Shown: one piece after another, positions 51,263 through 60,759 of the stretch
Position numbering within the stretch: the first letter of the stretch is position 1
How the letters are laid out: the number at the start of each line of letters is the position of its first letter
NCBI GenBank assembly: GCA_036557285.1
Contig: DATBHW010000003.1
Span: forward strand, 1 to 64,000
Length of the DNA: 64,000 bases
DNA from: Ktedonobacterales bacterium
GTDB taxonomy: Bacteria > Chloroflexota > Ktedonobacteria > Ktedonobacterales > DATBGS01
Direction: 5' to 3'
Notes under the pieces: model-generated
The model's input: the letters and a program-made list of their open reading frames with translations, nothing else
The model's database searches: none
Told to the model about the DNA's origin: nothing
Translations under genes and position numbers: made by a program

Positions 51263-53023
51263 CTATTTGATGCGATACCCACCCTCGACGTGGTTGAAAA
51301 TCCAGGAGACGACCTCGCCAATCGCCAGATCGTCACAGGCTTCCCAGGTGGCGTCGTCGGTGAACTGGCGGGTGAAGTGCGAGCCGCTGCCGGGGTGGGC
51401 AGCCTCGCGGCTGATCTGCTCGCGCAACTGACGCAGCCAGCCCTGCCAGCGTTCCATCTCGGCTGGGCGCAGGTCTACCCAGCCTTCGTGCGCCCAACGC
51501 TCCAGCCGGGCGGGCGTCAGTTCCGCTTTAGCGCCCGGCACCGCCACCTGCGTGCCGCAGAGCAGCGTCCCGCCATCAGCGAGCAAAATGGGGATGCGCA
51601 CCGAAATCATGCGGATGCGCGCTTCTTCTGACGTGCGCACGAACGCTTCCAGCCGCTCGCTCAGTGCCTGGGGCGTGCTGGCGACGACGGCGCTCATGCC
51701 ACCATAACATTGCTTCAAGAGCCAGCCCTCAAAGAGCAGCTTGGAAAGGCGCGGCGGCCCCAGCATCTCAAAGGCCACGCTGGGCGCGTGGTGCTGTCTG
51801 CTCAGGCGGTCCATATGCGCCAGCACCCGGCTGCGCGCCTTGCCCGCGCGATACGTCGGGCCGAGGACAGCCCCATCCAGCGCGGCGACAACATCATGGC
51901 CGGTATTGCCGCCGTGAATCTCGTGCAAGACCAACTGCGCCACGTCCTCCGCCGTCACAAACTCCATTTGCTGGTTCGCGGTAATCGCGGCAAACTCTTC
52001 GCGCGAAAAGAGGCCATTTTCGCCGGTATCAACGTACACATCCTCCAGCGGCTTTTCGATGGGCTGCCAACCATGATGCATATCGAGATCGAAGGCGCGG
52101 CCCATCTCCAGGCGCATACCGCCCTCTGGCGGGCAATCTTGCTGGGGGATCGGGCGATTGCGCCGGATGATCGGGCCGACATCCACGCGGCCCCAGGCGA
52201 TGGCCGCCGCTGGTTTCACCTCTTTGATAATGGGCGCGTCGGGCGTGCGGCCCATCAGGAACAGCAGCATGGTATGCGCGCCCGCCACCGCCGACTTGGA
52301 GAGCAGCATCCGCGAAGGGCGCTCCTCGCCATGCGTGTAGGGGATATTGAAGCCCATGCCGCCTGTACCCGTCGTGCCGACCTTCAGATAGATTTCAGCG
52401 CCCTGCTGGTACGTCGAGCGCCGGGGATTGCGGCGAATGGCGGCAAAAAGAATCTGCACATGGCGCACCAGCCCGGGAATATAGAGCGTCGTCAGATGCT
52501 TTTCGGCAGCGTCGCGCGCCAGCTTCTGCCAATCGTCGCGGCTGCCCTGTGGGGCATCCCGTCCGGCGGCAAGCGTGGCGCGCAGTTCCGCCGCGCTCTC
52601 GTAGACGTTCAGATAGGCGAAGGCTGTCGCGGTATTGATGCAATCAATCAGAATGTGCGGCTGATGCCGCAAGATCATCCGATAGAGCATCGAGTGAGAG
52701 AGGATGGCTGCATCTTCGTCCAGAGAAAGCTCGCCAAACATATCGTCGAGATAAGTCTGGCGAAGCGCGGGGTCGGCGCGGATTTGATCGGGGCTGAAAT
52801 CTTTCAACGATTCGCGGACAAAGATATTGCCCCACTCGGCCTCAATGGCCGTATCAGGAAACTCCTGGCGCAGCGCGCGCAGAGTCTGTTCTTCACGCTC
52901 ATTGTGCAGCGAGGACACGATCAGTCGGGCTGGCCGCTCTGCCAGCGCCAGGCGAGAGATGGCGCTGCCCGCCAATCCAAACCCGCCAAAGATGAGTACC
53001 GTTTTGCCCTGGATAACCGCCAT
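51263..53023 (-). CDS. Large Rossmann-fold (SDR-like) protein of unknown function
   Basis: 586 aa. It starts VIQGKTVLIFGGFGLAGSAI, a nucleotide-binding Rossmann loop, followed by RLIVSSLHNEREEQTL, where the second strand meets Ser/Asn rather than acid. HILIDCINTATAFAYLNVYE resembles the SDR-like NTATA turn. The C-terminal 300 residues do not match a family I recognise. Saccharopine dehydrogenase or epimerase relationships are possible. Start ATG has GGGAGGA upstream. Standing alone between two repeat-rich gaps. Confidence 0.7.
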   Translation of the reverse strand: MAVIQGKTVLIFGGFGLAGSAISRLALAERPARLIVSSLHNEREEQTLRALRQEFPDTAIEAEWGNIFVRESLKDFSPDQIRADPALRQTYLDDMFGELSLDEDAAILSHSMLYRMILRHQPHILIDCINTATAFAYLNVYESAAELRATLAAGRDAPQGSRDDWQKLARDAAEKHLTTLYIPGLVRHVQILFAAIRRNPRRSTYQQGAEIYLKVGTTGTGGMGFNIPYTHGEERPSRMLLSKSAVAGAHTMLLFLMGRTPDAPIIKEVKPAAAIAWGRVDVGPIIRRNRPIPQQDCPPEGGMRLEMGRAFDLDMHHGWQPIEKPLEDVYVDTGENGLFSREEFAAITANQQMEFVTAEDVAQLVLHEIHGGNTGHDVVAALDGAVLGPTYRAGKARSRVLAHMDRLSRQHHAPSVAFEMLGPPRLSKLLFEGWLLKQCYGGMSAVVASTPQALSERLEAFVRTSEEARIRMISVRIPILLADGGTLLCGTQVAVPGAKAELTPARLERWAHEGWVDLRPAEMERWQGWLRQLREQISREAAHPGSGSHFTRQFTDDATWEACDDLAIGEVVSWIFNHVEGGYRIK

Positions 53024-53097
53024 TGCTTATCCTCCCTTGTGTCGGCCTGACAGAAGGGTAGCATAGCCAGGCGTTCCATGTCAACGAGGCGCTAATG

Positions 53098-53336
53098 GCG
53101 GGTTCTACCAAAAAGCGGGGGCCACCTGTAGCGCCGCCTCCCTTCTGGAAGGGCCGCTTGCCTCGGCTGGGCCTCGGCAGTCTCGCTCCCGTTGGTCGCT
53201 CGCGCGTCCCTTCCAGGCGGCCAACGCTGCGCCAGGGCGAGCGTGCGCCCTCCAGGCCAGCGGACCAGCAGGCCACCGTTGGCCGCCGAGACGGCGGCGC
53301 TACCAGCGGCAACCCCCGATCATTGGTGGAACCCTA
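53098..53336. repeat. Composite GC-rich dispersed repeat, copy 2
   Basis: About 240 bp between the Rossmann gene and the acyl-CoA synthetase. It starts GGTTCTACCAAAAAGCGGGG and ends CCCCCGATCATTGGTGGAACC. It carries GTAGCGCCGCC at one end and GGCGGCGCTACCAGCGG at the other, and the inner GGTCGCTCGCGCGTCCCTTC and CAACGCTGCGCCAGGGCGAG blocks. It is the reverse complement of much of copy 1. Confidence 0.75.
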
Positions 53337-53523
53337 ATGGCGCTGGCGGTAGAAACGGCCAGCAGGCGTTTACAGCGCCCTGTACCCGGCCCGCCAGATG
53401 TTGACGGCTATCCGCCACGTCGCTATAATCGAAATACTGATGCTTCCCTTCTCTCAGGGTAGCCCTTGCGCAACGCAGCAGCAGGCGTCAGCGCCATCGC
53501 TGGCGCATCCACAGGAGGCAGCA

Positions 53524-55266
53524 ATGACAACCGCCGGACAGGCAGCCAATGGACATGACCGAAGCACGCTGCAATGGAGCTATGTGAGTGGAGCCAGCCA
53601 GACTCCGCTGCTTGGCCTGACCATTGGCGACGCATTCGATCAGACCGTCAGCCGTTTTTCAGACCGCGAGGCCCTGGTTTCGCGCCACCAGCATCTGCGC
53701 TACACCTACGCCGACCTGCGCCGCGAGGTGGACCAGTGTGCGCGTGGACTGATGGCGCTCGGCATCCAGAAGGGGCAGCGCGTGGGCATCTGGGCGCCCA
53801 ACGTCGCCGAATGGTGTATCACCCAATTTGCCACTGCTAAGATTGGCGCAATTCTCGTCAATATCAATCCTGCCTACCGGCTGAATGAATTGGAATACGC
53901 GCTCAATCAATCAACCTGCACCGCACTGGTGCTTTCGCCCAATTTTCGCGCGACCAGCTACCTGGAGATGATGCAGACGCTCTGCCCGGAGTTGGAACGC
54001 AGTGAGCCAGGACATCTGGATGCCCGGCGTATCCCCCACCTGCGGCATGTTATCCGGTTGGGCGACGAGCGCACTCCAGGCATGTGGACCTGGGCCGATG
54101 TGATGAGTCGCGCCAGCGAGATCACTCCTGCGCAGTTGGCCGAGCGGCAGGCCGAGCAAGAGTTCGATGACCCCATCAACATCCAATACACCTCTGGCAC
54201 TACTGGCAACCCTAAAGGCGCGACACTGAGTCATCACAATATCCTGAATAATGGGTACTTCGTGGCTGCGCTGCAAGGTTTTACCGAACAGGACCGATTG
54301 TGCATTTGTGTTCCGCTCTACCACTGCTTCGGCATGGTCATGGGCAACCTGGGCTGCGTGTCCCTGGGCGCTACGATGGTCTATCCCGCCGAGGCATTCG
54401 AGCCAGGCGCGGTGCTGGAGGCCATCCAGGCCGAACGCTGCACCTCGCTTTATGGCGTGCCGACCATGTTTATCGCCGAACTGGCGCACCCCGATTTCGC
54501 CACATATGATCTGAGTTCGCTGCGCACTGGCGTCATGGCCGGGTCGCCCTGTCCGGTGCAGGTGATGCGCCAGGTCATTGATCTCATGCACATGAAAGAT
54601 GTCGAAATCTGTTATGGCATGACCGAAACCAGCCCCGTCTCCTTCCAGACACATCTGGACGACGCGCTGGAAAAGCGCGTCAGCACCGTCGGCCAGATTC
54701 ACCCGCACGTCGAGGTTAAAATCGTTGATCCCAATACCGGCCAGATCGTGCCACGCGGCGAGAAGGGAGAACTCTGCACACGCGGCTATTCGATTATGCT
54801 GGGCTATTGGGATAACGAAGAGGCCACGCGCAAGGCCATAGATGCCGCGCGCTGGATGCACACGGGCGACCTTGCGACAATGGACGCGGATGGCTATGTG
54901 AACATCGTCGGGCGCATCAAAGATATGGTCATTCGCGGCGGCGAAAACGTCTATCCACGCGAGATCGAAGAGTTCCTCTATACGCACCCCAAGATCGCCG
55001 ACGTGCAGGTCATTGGCGTCCCCGACGCCAAATATGGCGAAGAGGTGATGGCCTGGGTCAAGCTGAAGGAGGGCCAGACCGCCACCAGCGAAGAACTGGT
55101 TGCCTTCTGCAAAGGCCAGATCGCCAGCTTCAAGATTCCGCGCTACTGGAAGTTCGTGGACGCCTTCCCCATGACCGTCACCGGCAAGATTCAGAAGTTC
55201 ATCATGCGCAACCAGTCCATCGAGGAACTCGGCCTGCGCGAAGCAGCCAACATCCAGACCGCCTGA
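53524..55266 (+). CDS. AMP-binding acyl-CoA synthetase (medium/long chain)
   Basis: 580 aa from ATG at 53524 (AGGAGG upstream); the open frame to 53398 lacks a ribosome site. The phosphate-binding loop is [16 protein letters not shown], then [10 protein letters not shown] (A5), [11 protein letters not shown] and [41 protein letters not shown] (A7-A8). [11 protein letters not shown] carries the A10 Lys. The family activates fatty acids with ATP and CoA. Chain length is not deduced. Monocistronic. Confidence 0.93.
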   Translation: MTTAGQAANGHDRSTLQWSYVSGASQTPLLGLTIGDAFDQTVSRFSDREALVSRHQHLRYTYADLRREVDQCARGLMALGIQKGQRVGIWAPNVAEWCITQFATAKIGAILVNINPAYRLNELEYALNQSTCTALVLSPNFRATSYLEMMQTLCPELERSEPGHLDARRIPHLRHVIRLGDERTPGMWTWADVMSRASEITPAQLAERQAEQEFDDPINIQYTSGTTGNPKGATLSHHNILNNGYFVAALQGFTEQDRLCICVPLYHCFGMVMGNLGCVSLGATMVYPAEAFEPGAVLEAIQAERCTSLYGVPTMFIAELAHPDFATYDLSSLRTGVMAGSPCPVQVMRQVIDLMHMKDVEICYGMTETSPVSFQTHLDDALEKRVSTVGQIHPHVEVKIVDPNTGQIVPRGEKGELCTRGYSIMLGYWDNEEATRKAIDAARWMHTGDLATMDADGYVNIVGRIKDMVIRGGENVYPREIEEFLYTHPKIADVQVIGVPDAKYGEEVMAWVKLKEGQTATSEELVAFCKGQIASFKIPRYWKFVDAFPMTVTGKIQKFIMRNQSIEELGLREAANIQTA

Positions 55267-55366
55267 TACTCGCTCGGACCGTCAACCCGTTGCAGCGTCG
55301 CCCTGGCAACTCAAAGAGGAGCTTGCCGGGGCGGCGCTCTGTTCACTGCTTCTATCGGCTATGGCT

Positions 55367-56044
55367 TCAACACGCCGACTCCTCAACATCCTCCGGCTGT
55401 AGCGGGCGCGGCTGGAGCGTATAGATACTGGCGGCCACAGCGACAGCACTAACCGCAACAGCCACCCAGAACCCCCACGTCACGCTGTAGGCTGGCGGGA
55501 GGATGAGCGACCCTTCTTCCTCCTGAACCCCAAAGAATCCTTCAAGAGCCTGTATCTGAAGATAAAAGCTCAGTTCCACCAACAGCGCCAGGACCGAAAG
55601 CGCCAGCGTGATGCCCGCCGCCAGTCGCTGCGCGACGCGGCGCTGACCTGCGAGCCAGGCCGTCACCAGCAAAGCGAGCGCGCTCAGCGGGATCAACCAG
55701 AGCTGCGGGAACAGGTCCAGCGAGCCAGGAGGCGGGCCGATGCCACTTAGTCTGACGGCGGCGCTCCAGCCAATATGAGCAGCGGTGTGAAACATCCGAT
55801 TGATAATCTTCGAGCGATCGGGCGCGGCATACCAGGGCAGCGAGAAGCAGACCAGCGCCGCCAGGCCCGCTCCTAATGCAATCTGGCCGGGCAGCCCCAG
55901 CTTGGCCCAGAAGCGGGCAAGCCCATGTGTTTTGCTCGCCACAGCAGGCGCGCCGCCTGGCGACAGAGGCGTCTGCGTCTCCGGCGGGTGAGCGGCAGAG
56001 CCGCCTGATTGGGAGCCGACCCGTTGAGGCAGATTATCAGGCAT
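55367..56044 (-). CDS. Four-helix membrane protein, unknown
   Basis: 225 aa from ATG at 56044 (GGAGGG upstream). A Pro/Gly-rich N-terminus of about 40 aa is followed by four hydrophobic segments (near 55-75, 110-130, 145-170 and 190-210). The last part, LQPRPLQPEDVEESAC, is soluble. The second half of helix 1 and the FSLPWYA segment resemble small Chloroflexi membrane proteins, but no function is known. Confidence 0.65.
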   Translation of the reverse strand: MPDNLPQRVGSQSGGSAAHPPETQTPLSPGGAPAVASKTHGLARFWAKLGLPGQIALGAGLAALVCFSLPWYAAPDRSKIINRMFHTAAHIGWSAAVRLSGIGPPPGSLDLFPQLWLIPLSALALLVTAWLAGQRRVAQRLAAGITLALSVLALLVELSFYLQIQALEGFFGVQEEEGSLILPPAYSVTWGFWVAVAVSAVAVAASIYTLQPRPLQPEDVEESAC

Positions 56045-56220
56045 TGATGTACGTCCCTCCATGCTGACTAAATAAGGCCACATCCCATTGAATGCGAGTG
56101 GTAGTCACTTGCAGCGCCGCCTTCCAGACGGCTCCTCCATCTCAGCATACCGCCAAAGTCAAGCCGGCATGAAAGCAAGGTTCTAGCAAACATGAGGTGG
56201 TGGCAAGCGAGGCATGGTAC

Positions 56221-56350
56221 TGGTAGCGCCGCCTTCCAGGCGGCCACCGCTGCGCCCTGGCGAGCGTTCGCCCCCAGGCCACCGGACCAGCAGGCCAGCG
56301 TTGAGCCGCCAGGATGGCGGCGCTACAAGTGGCAACCCCCGATAGGTGGT
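56221..56350. repeat. Composite GC-rich dispersed repeat, copy 3
   Basis: About 130 bp: GGTAGCGCCGCC on the left, CGCTGCGCCCTGGCGAGCG, GGACCAGCAGGCCAGCGTTG and GGCGGCGCTACAAGTGGC on the right, ending CCCCCGATAGGTGGTG. Same orientation as copy 2, reverse complement of the left part of copy 1. A short variant (GCAGCGCCGCCTTCCAGACG) lies just before it at 56108-56128. Confidence 0.75.
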
Positions 56351-56481
56351 GGGACTTGAAAGCAAGGGCGTTTCTCTTGCGCCGCGAAGACCACCCCTTG
56401 TAAAGCGCAAGCGTATCTCCTCTCAGGAAGGGCAAACCCCCAGAAAGAAACGCTTCAGAAGCGGTACCAACGTAAGGAGAC

Positions 56482-56988
56482 ATGACCAGCATGGCAAAAC
56501 AACAGACGGCAGTCAAAGGCCGGGTGCAGGTCGGCGACCAGGCTCCCGACTTCACCCTCGCAACACAATCAGGCGATCAAGTGAACCTGAAAGACTTCCT
56601 GGGAAAAAGCAACGTTGTCCTGTACTTCTATCCGGCGGATAACACCTCCATCTGCACCGCCGAAGCCTGCGCCTTCCGCGACAGCTACGAAGTCTTCAAG
56701 GATGCTGGCGCGGAAGTTATCGGCATCAGTTCTAACTCGGAGGCATCGCACCAGCAGTTTGCCGCGAAGCACCGGCTCCCCTTTATCCTGCTGAGCGATC
56801 CCCACGGCGTCATTCGCAAGCACTACGGCGTGCCTGCCAGGTTTGGGCTGATCCCAGGGCGCGTCACCTACATCATTGATAAGCAAGGTGTGGTGCGCCA
56901 TCTGTTCACCGATCAGTTTCACGCGAAGACCCATGTGGCCGAAGCACTCAAGACCCTGGAAACCTTGCGCGGCGAGCAGGAGGCATAG
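56482..56988 (+). CDS. Peroxiredoxin (Bcp/PrxQ type)
   Basis: 168 aa. Reduces hydroperoxides with a thiol partner. AhpC/TSA fold: VGDQAPDFTL, NVVLYFYPADNTS, then the peroxidatic Cys58 in SICTAEACAFRD with resolving Cys63 five residues on, as in atypical two-Cys PrxQ. The usual TPGC is TSIC here. FILLSDPHGVIRKHYGV and ITYIIDKQGVV follow. ATG at 56482 or 56491 (AAGGAG is 2 or 11 bases away), undecided. The Grx-TrxR protein could supply reducing power (inferred). Confidence 0.92.
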   Translation: MTSMAKQQTAVKGRVQVGDQAPDFTLATQSGDQVNLKDFLGKSNVVLYFYPADNTSICTAEACAFRDSYEVFKDAGAEVIGISSNSEASHQQFAAKHRLPFILLSDPHGVIRKHYGVPARFGLIPGRVTYIIDKQGVVRHLFTDQFHAKTHVAEALKTLETLRGEQEA

Positions 56989-57127
56989 CGCCCCAGCGCC
57001 ATATGCTGATCGCTATCCAAATGGCACACCTTCTGCAAAGAGAAACGCTGTAGTGGTGGGTAGCCCTCACTATCCGTTCGCCTCTCAGCAAGGGGCAGGC
57101 GATAAGCAGCACACAGGAGGATGAGCC

Positions 57128-57775
57128 ATGAGCGATGTTCCTATCCAGGTCATTGTGGCAGCCTTCCAACAGGAAGACGAAGCAGAAGAAGCCTTAAAGC
57201 GTCTCAAAGAGGCGAAGAAAGAACAGGTCATTGGCATCGAAAATGCCGCTGTCCTCCACCGCGATGAGGAGGGCAAGCTGCACATCAAAGAGGCAAAAGA
57301 TATGCGCGGCGGCAAAGGCGCGGCTATCGGAGGCGTTGTCGGGGCCGTCGCCGGGCTGCTGGCGGGGCCGCTGGTTCTGGCAGCCGGGGCGGGCGCGCTC
57401 ATCGGGGGGCTGGCCGCCAGGCTGCACGACTCCGGCTTTTCCGATGAGCGGCTCAAACAGCTCGGCCAGGCGCTGACCCCCGGCAGTTCAGCCCTGGTGG
57501 CGGTGATCGAACATACCTGGGTCAAAGACGTTGAGGAGATGCTGGCAGACTATGGGGCCAACGTAGTGACCGAATCAATCAAAGCAGACATTGCCGAGCA
57601 GCTAGAAGCTGGTCACGGTGTCGCCTACACCGCTGTTGGGGCCGACGAAGCCAGCATTGCCGGGCGCACAACATTTGATGATAAGCAGGAGGCCACTGAC
57701 AAGGAAGCCAGGCCGATCCCCCCGGAGCAAGTGGATACGTCAGAGCAGGGCGAAGTGCACCCAGGCCAGATATAG
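57128..57775 (+). CDS. DUF1269-type glycine-zipper membrane protein
   Basis: 215 aa. The N-terminal part (about 1-55) is a ferredoxin-like fold with AFQQEDEAEEALKRLKEAK. From about 60 it has a Gly/Ala zipper helix pair (GAAIGGVVGAVAGLLAGP, GAGALIGGLAARL), then a soluble C-terminal part with an IEHTWVKDVEEMLADYG stretch. The family is uncharacterised; it occurs with stress genes. A second family member is encoded at 60760-61305. Start ATG follows AGGAGG. Confidence 0.85.
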   Translation: MSDVPIQVIVAAFQQEDEAEEALKRLKEAKKEQVIGIENAAVLHRDEEGKLHIKEAKDMRGGKGAAIGGVVGAVAGLLAGPLVLAAGAGALIGGLAARLHDSGFSDERLKQLGQALTPGSSALVAVIEHTWVKDVEEMLADYGANVVTESIKADIAEQLEAGHGVAYTAVGADEASIAGRTTFDDKQEATDKEARPIPPEQVDTSEQGEVHPGQI

Positions 57776-57808
57776 TTCTGCCTGCGCGGCGTCCTGAACA
57801 GCAGAAGT

Positions 57809-57839
57809 GCTCACGAGAGACACCGACTCTCTCGTGAGC
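57809..57839 (+). terminator. Hairpin after the DUF1269 gene
   Basis: GCTCACGAGAG (57809-57819) pairs with CTCTCGTGAGC (57829-57839) with a 9-base loop. Weak U content follows (CTTCTCTGCTTCC). It lies 33 bp past the stop codon. Confidence 0.55.
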
Positions 57840-57889
57840 CTTCTCTGCTTCCATTTCCGTCACCTTCTTACAGATGAGGTACTATCGTC

Positions 57890-60697
57890 GTGAAACGCAC
57901 GCTGCCGCTGGAGCAACCGTTTTTTCTGACAAAGCTCGCCATCCCGCAGACCAGCCCTTCCCTGCTGGTACAGACGGGGGCGCTGGATCGCTTGCGGCAG
58001 GCGTCCGGCTATCCGCTGACGCTGCTCAACGCGCCTGCGGGTTCCGGCAAGACGACGCTGCTCGCCATGTGGGCCGCCTGCGCCCGGCTTCCCGTAGCCT
58101 GGGTCTCGCTTGATGCAGACGATAACGACCCCGCCAGGTTCTGGACGTATCTGCTCATGGCGATTGAAACGTGCCTTCCTGGGAAGCTCGCCCCCGGATA
58201 CCCCTGGCTCCAGAAACCCCATCCACACGTCGCCGAACAGGCGTTCACCCTTTGTATCAACGCGCTCAAGGCCACCACCGCGCCCCTCGCTCTGGCGCTG
58301 GACGATTACCATCTGCTCGCCAGCGACAACCAGGCCCTTCACGAGATGGTCGGCTTATTGCTTGAGCGTCTGCCCCCACAGGCGCATCTGGTGGTCTCCA
58401 GCCGCTCCGAGCCTCCGCTGCCGCTTCCAAGGCTGCGGGCGCGCGGGCTGCTGCTGGAACTGCGCGCCCCCGATCTGCGACTGACACGCTTAGAGGCTGG
58501 CGCGTTTCTTCAAGCGCGCCTGGGCCAGCCGCTCCCTGCCGAGAGGATCGAAACCCTCTACGCGCGCACAGAAGGCTGGGCCGCCGGTCTTCAGTTTGCG
58601 ACGATCTCCATACAGCACCAGGGGGAAGCAGCTGTCGCCAGTTTCAGTGGCCGAGATCGCTATCTGGTGGATTACTTCACCGAGGAGGCGCTCAGGCGTC
58701 TTCCCGCTTCTCTGCAACTGTTCCTGCTCCAGACCTCAGTGCTGGAGCGTCTCTGCGCTCAGGCGTGCGATATGGTCTGTGGCATAACGGATAGCCAGGA
58801 ACAGCTAGAAACGCTGGAACGCCGGAATCTCTTCATCGAGCCGCTCGACCATCAGCGCCAGTGGTATCGCTATCATCCGCTCTTCGCAGAAGTATTGCGG
58901 CTGCGTCTGGAACAGGCGCTTCCTGAGCGCATTGCCGAACTCCACGCGCGCGCCAGCCGCTGGTACGAAGCGCAGGGATCGCTCCACGAAGCGATTCGCC
59001 ACGCCTTCACCGCCAGAGACGTTGAGCGCGCGGCCCGGCTGATCGAGTCTGCCGCCCCCGGCGCGCTGGGCAGCGGAGACTTTGCCCACCTGCGCGAGTG
59101 GCTGGGGCGCCTCCCTGATCCGCTGCTGCGAACGCGCCCGGCTTTATCCCTCGTCGCCGCAAGAGTCATGCTTCTCGGCGGCCAGTTGGATGCTTGCGAG
59201 CGCGCGCTGCTTCAGGCAGAGGCCGCCAGCCTGCGCAAGCTGCGGCCAGGCCAGACACTGCGCCAGAGGGCGCTGCAAGGGGGGATCGCGGCAGCGCGGG
59301 CCTCGCTCATGCTCGCGCGGGGGAATATCGTGGCGTGCATCCATGCCTCCACCCAGGCGCTAGAGACACCCGGGCTTGACGATGTAAACCGCCAGAACGC
59401 CCTCCTGGCGTTGGGAACCGCCCACGTTCTGAACGGGGCCATCCTCCCGGCCCGGCAGACGCTTACAGAAGCGATCCATCTTGCTGAGGCGCAGGACGCT
59501 TTTTACCTGAAATACGGGGCTATCGCCGCGCTCGCACAGACGGCCTTGCTGCATGGGCGGTTGCAGGAAGCCTTGCAGCTTGCGAGGAAGGCGGCGCGGG
59601 ACATAGCCGGGCGTGGATTGGCGAGCGAAGGGCTAGAGATCAACATCGTCCTGGGCGCACTGCTCTACGAGACGAACGATCTGGAGGGCGCCATCAGCGC
59701 GCTCGAAGCAGGTATCGCCTTCAGCCGTTCGCTGCGCGCGCCGATCCCCTTGCTCATCGGCTCCTGCTGGCTGGCGATGGCGCGTGCCGCCCAGGGAGCG
59801 CCGGAGGCCGGGCAAGAACTCCAGGCATGCCTGGAGGCGAACAATCTGGAGGCCGGGGCTTGGGCCACGCGGCTAGTTCGCTCCTATCAAGCGCGGCTGC
59901 ATGTCCTCCAGGGCAATCTGGAAGCGGCCAGCGCCTGGGCCAGAGAATACGAGCAGATGTCGCTCCCTGAAGGCTATCCGCGCGGCCTGCGGGACTGGGA
60001 AAAACTCGTCAGCGCGCGCGTCGCGCTGGCAACGGGAAAAGCGCATCAAGCCCTCGCAGCCCTCACACGCCTCCGGGTTGATGCCGAGGCTGGCGAGCGT
60101 ATGCGCTATGTTCTGGAAAATCTGGTCCTTCAGGCAGTGGGATATGAAGCCTTCGGCGAGACACACACGGCCCTGACCAAATTGAGGCGCGCGCTGCGCC
60201 TGGCAGAACGAGAAGGCTTCGTGCGCACCATCGTAGACGGAGGGACAACGGTGAGACGGCTGCTTGGCCTGCTGCGCAGCGCCCAGGCGCGCAGGCAGCA
60301 CAGCGCCCCGTCCGAGCAGCAGCGATCTTATTTAGAGCAATTGCTGGCCGCGTGTGACCTCGAAGAACGTGAGGAAAGCCAGGCACAGCCGAAAGCCATC
60401 CCCCTGCTGGCTCACAGAATCCAGGTCAACGACGCGGCAGTGACGCCCCAGCTAGAGCCGCTGAGCCAGCGCGAACTGGAGGTGCTGCGTTTGCTGGCGG
60501 AAGGGGCCTCCAACCAGGAGATCGCCGAACATCTGGTGATTGCCCTGGGTACGGTGAAGCGCCATATCAACACGATCTTCATGAAACTGGGCGTCCAGAG
60601 CCGCACGCAAGCGATTGCCGTCGCCCACAAACGCTATCTGCTCCTGCCAACGCGCATCCAGATGACGCCTGGCTCACCGTTCTCTTCTCCTGCCTGA
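57890..60697 (+). CDS. MalT-like LuxR-family transcriptional regulator (LAL type)
   Basis: 935 aa. N-terminal STAND-like ATPase: Walker A LLNAPAGSGKTTLLAMW (about 45-61), Walker B LALALDDYHLL (about 135-145). A MalT-type TPR/superhelical sensor spans about 350-840. The C-terminal LuxR HTH is LSQRELEVLRLLAEGASNQEIAEHLVIALGTVKRHINTIFMKLGVQSRTQAIAVA. Such proteins bind an inducer plus ATP, form oligomers and activate transcription. Target genes are not clear. Start GTG at 57890 (GAGGT upstream). Flanked by two DUF1269 genes. Confidence 0.95.
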   Translation: MKRTLPLEQPFFLTKLAIPQTSPSLLVQTGALDRLRQASGYPLTLLNAPAGSGKTTLLAMWAACARLPVAWVSLDADDNDPARFWTYLLMAIETCLPGKLAPGYPWLQKPHPHVAEQAFTLCINALKATTAPLALALDDYHLLASDNQALHEMVGLLLERLPPQAHLVVSSRSEPPLPLPRLRARGLLLELRAPDLRLTRLEAGAFLQARLGQPLPAERIETLYARTEGWAAGLQFATISIQHQGEAAVASFSGRDRYLVDYFTEEALRRLPASLQLFLLQTSVLERLCAQACDMVCGITDSQEQLETLERRNLFIEPLDHQRQWYRYHPLFAEVLRLRLEQALPERIAELHARASRWYEAQGSLHEAIRHAFTARDVERAARLIESAAPGALGSGDFAHLREWLGRLPDPLLRTRPALSLVAARVMLLGGQLDACERALLQAEAASLRKLRPGQTLRQRALQGGIAAARASLMLARGNIVACIHASTQALETPGLDDVNRQNALLALGTAHVLNGAILPARQTLTEAIHLAEAQDAFYLKYGAIAALAQTALLHGRLQEALQLARKAARDIAGRGLASEGLEINIVLGALLYETNDLEGAISALEAGIAFSRSLRAPIPLLIGSCWLAMARAAQGAPEAGQELQACLEANNLEAGAWATRLVRSYQARLHVLQGNLEAASAWAREYEQMSLPEGYPRGLRDWEKLVSARVALATGKAHQALAALTRLRVDAEAGERMRYVLENLVLQAVGYEAFGETHTALTKLRRALRLAEREGFVRTIVDGGTTVRRLLGLLRSAQARRQHSAPSEQQRSYLEQLLAACDLEEREESQAQPKAIPLLAHRIQVNDAAVTPQLEPLSQRELEVLRLLAEGASNQEIAEHLVIALGTVKRHINTIFMKLGVQSRTQAIAVAHKRYLLLPTRIQMTPGSPFSSPA

Positions 60698-60713
60698 GAG
60701 CGAGATGTGGCAT

Positions 60714-60749
60714 ACTTGCAGCGCCACCGTCCCTGGCGGCGCTGCAAGT
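60714..60749. terminator. Hairpin between convergent LuxR and DUF1269 genes
   Basis: ACTTGCAGCGCC (60714-60725) and GGCGCTGCAAGT (60738-60749): perfect 12-bp arms, 12-base loop. A member of the dispersed palindrome family used as a bidirectional terminator in the 60-bp gap between convergent genes. Confidence 0.7.
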
Positions 60750-60759
60750 GGGCGCTCGC

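Noticed and set aside
51710-53050. 446-codon frame opposite the Rossmann protein
   Set aside because: The minus-strand frame has a clear Rossmann motif and ribosome site. The plus-strand frame has neither.
53911-54987. 358-codon frame opposite the acyl-CoA synthetase
   Set aside because: Shadow frame; all adenylation motifs are in the plus-strand gene.
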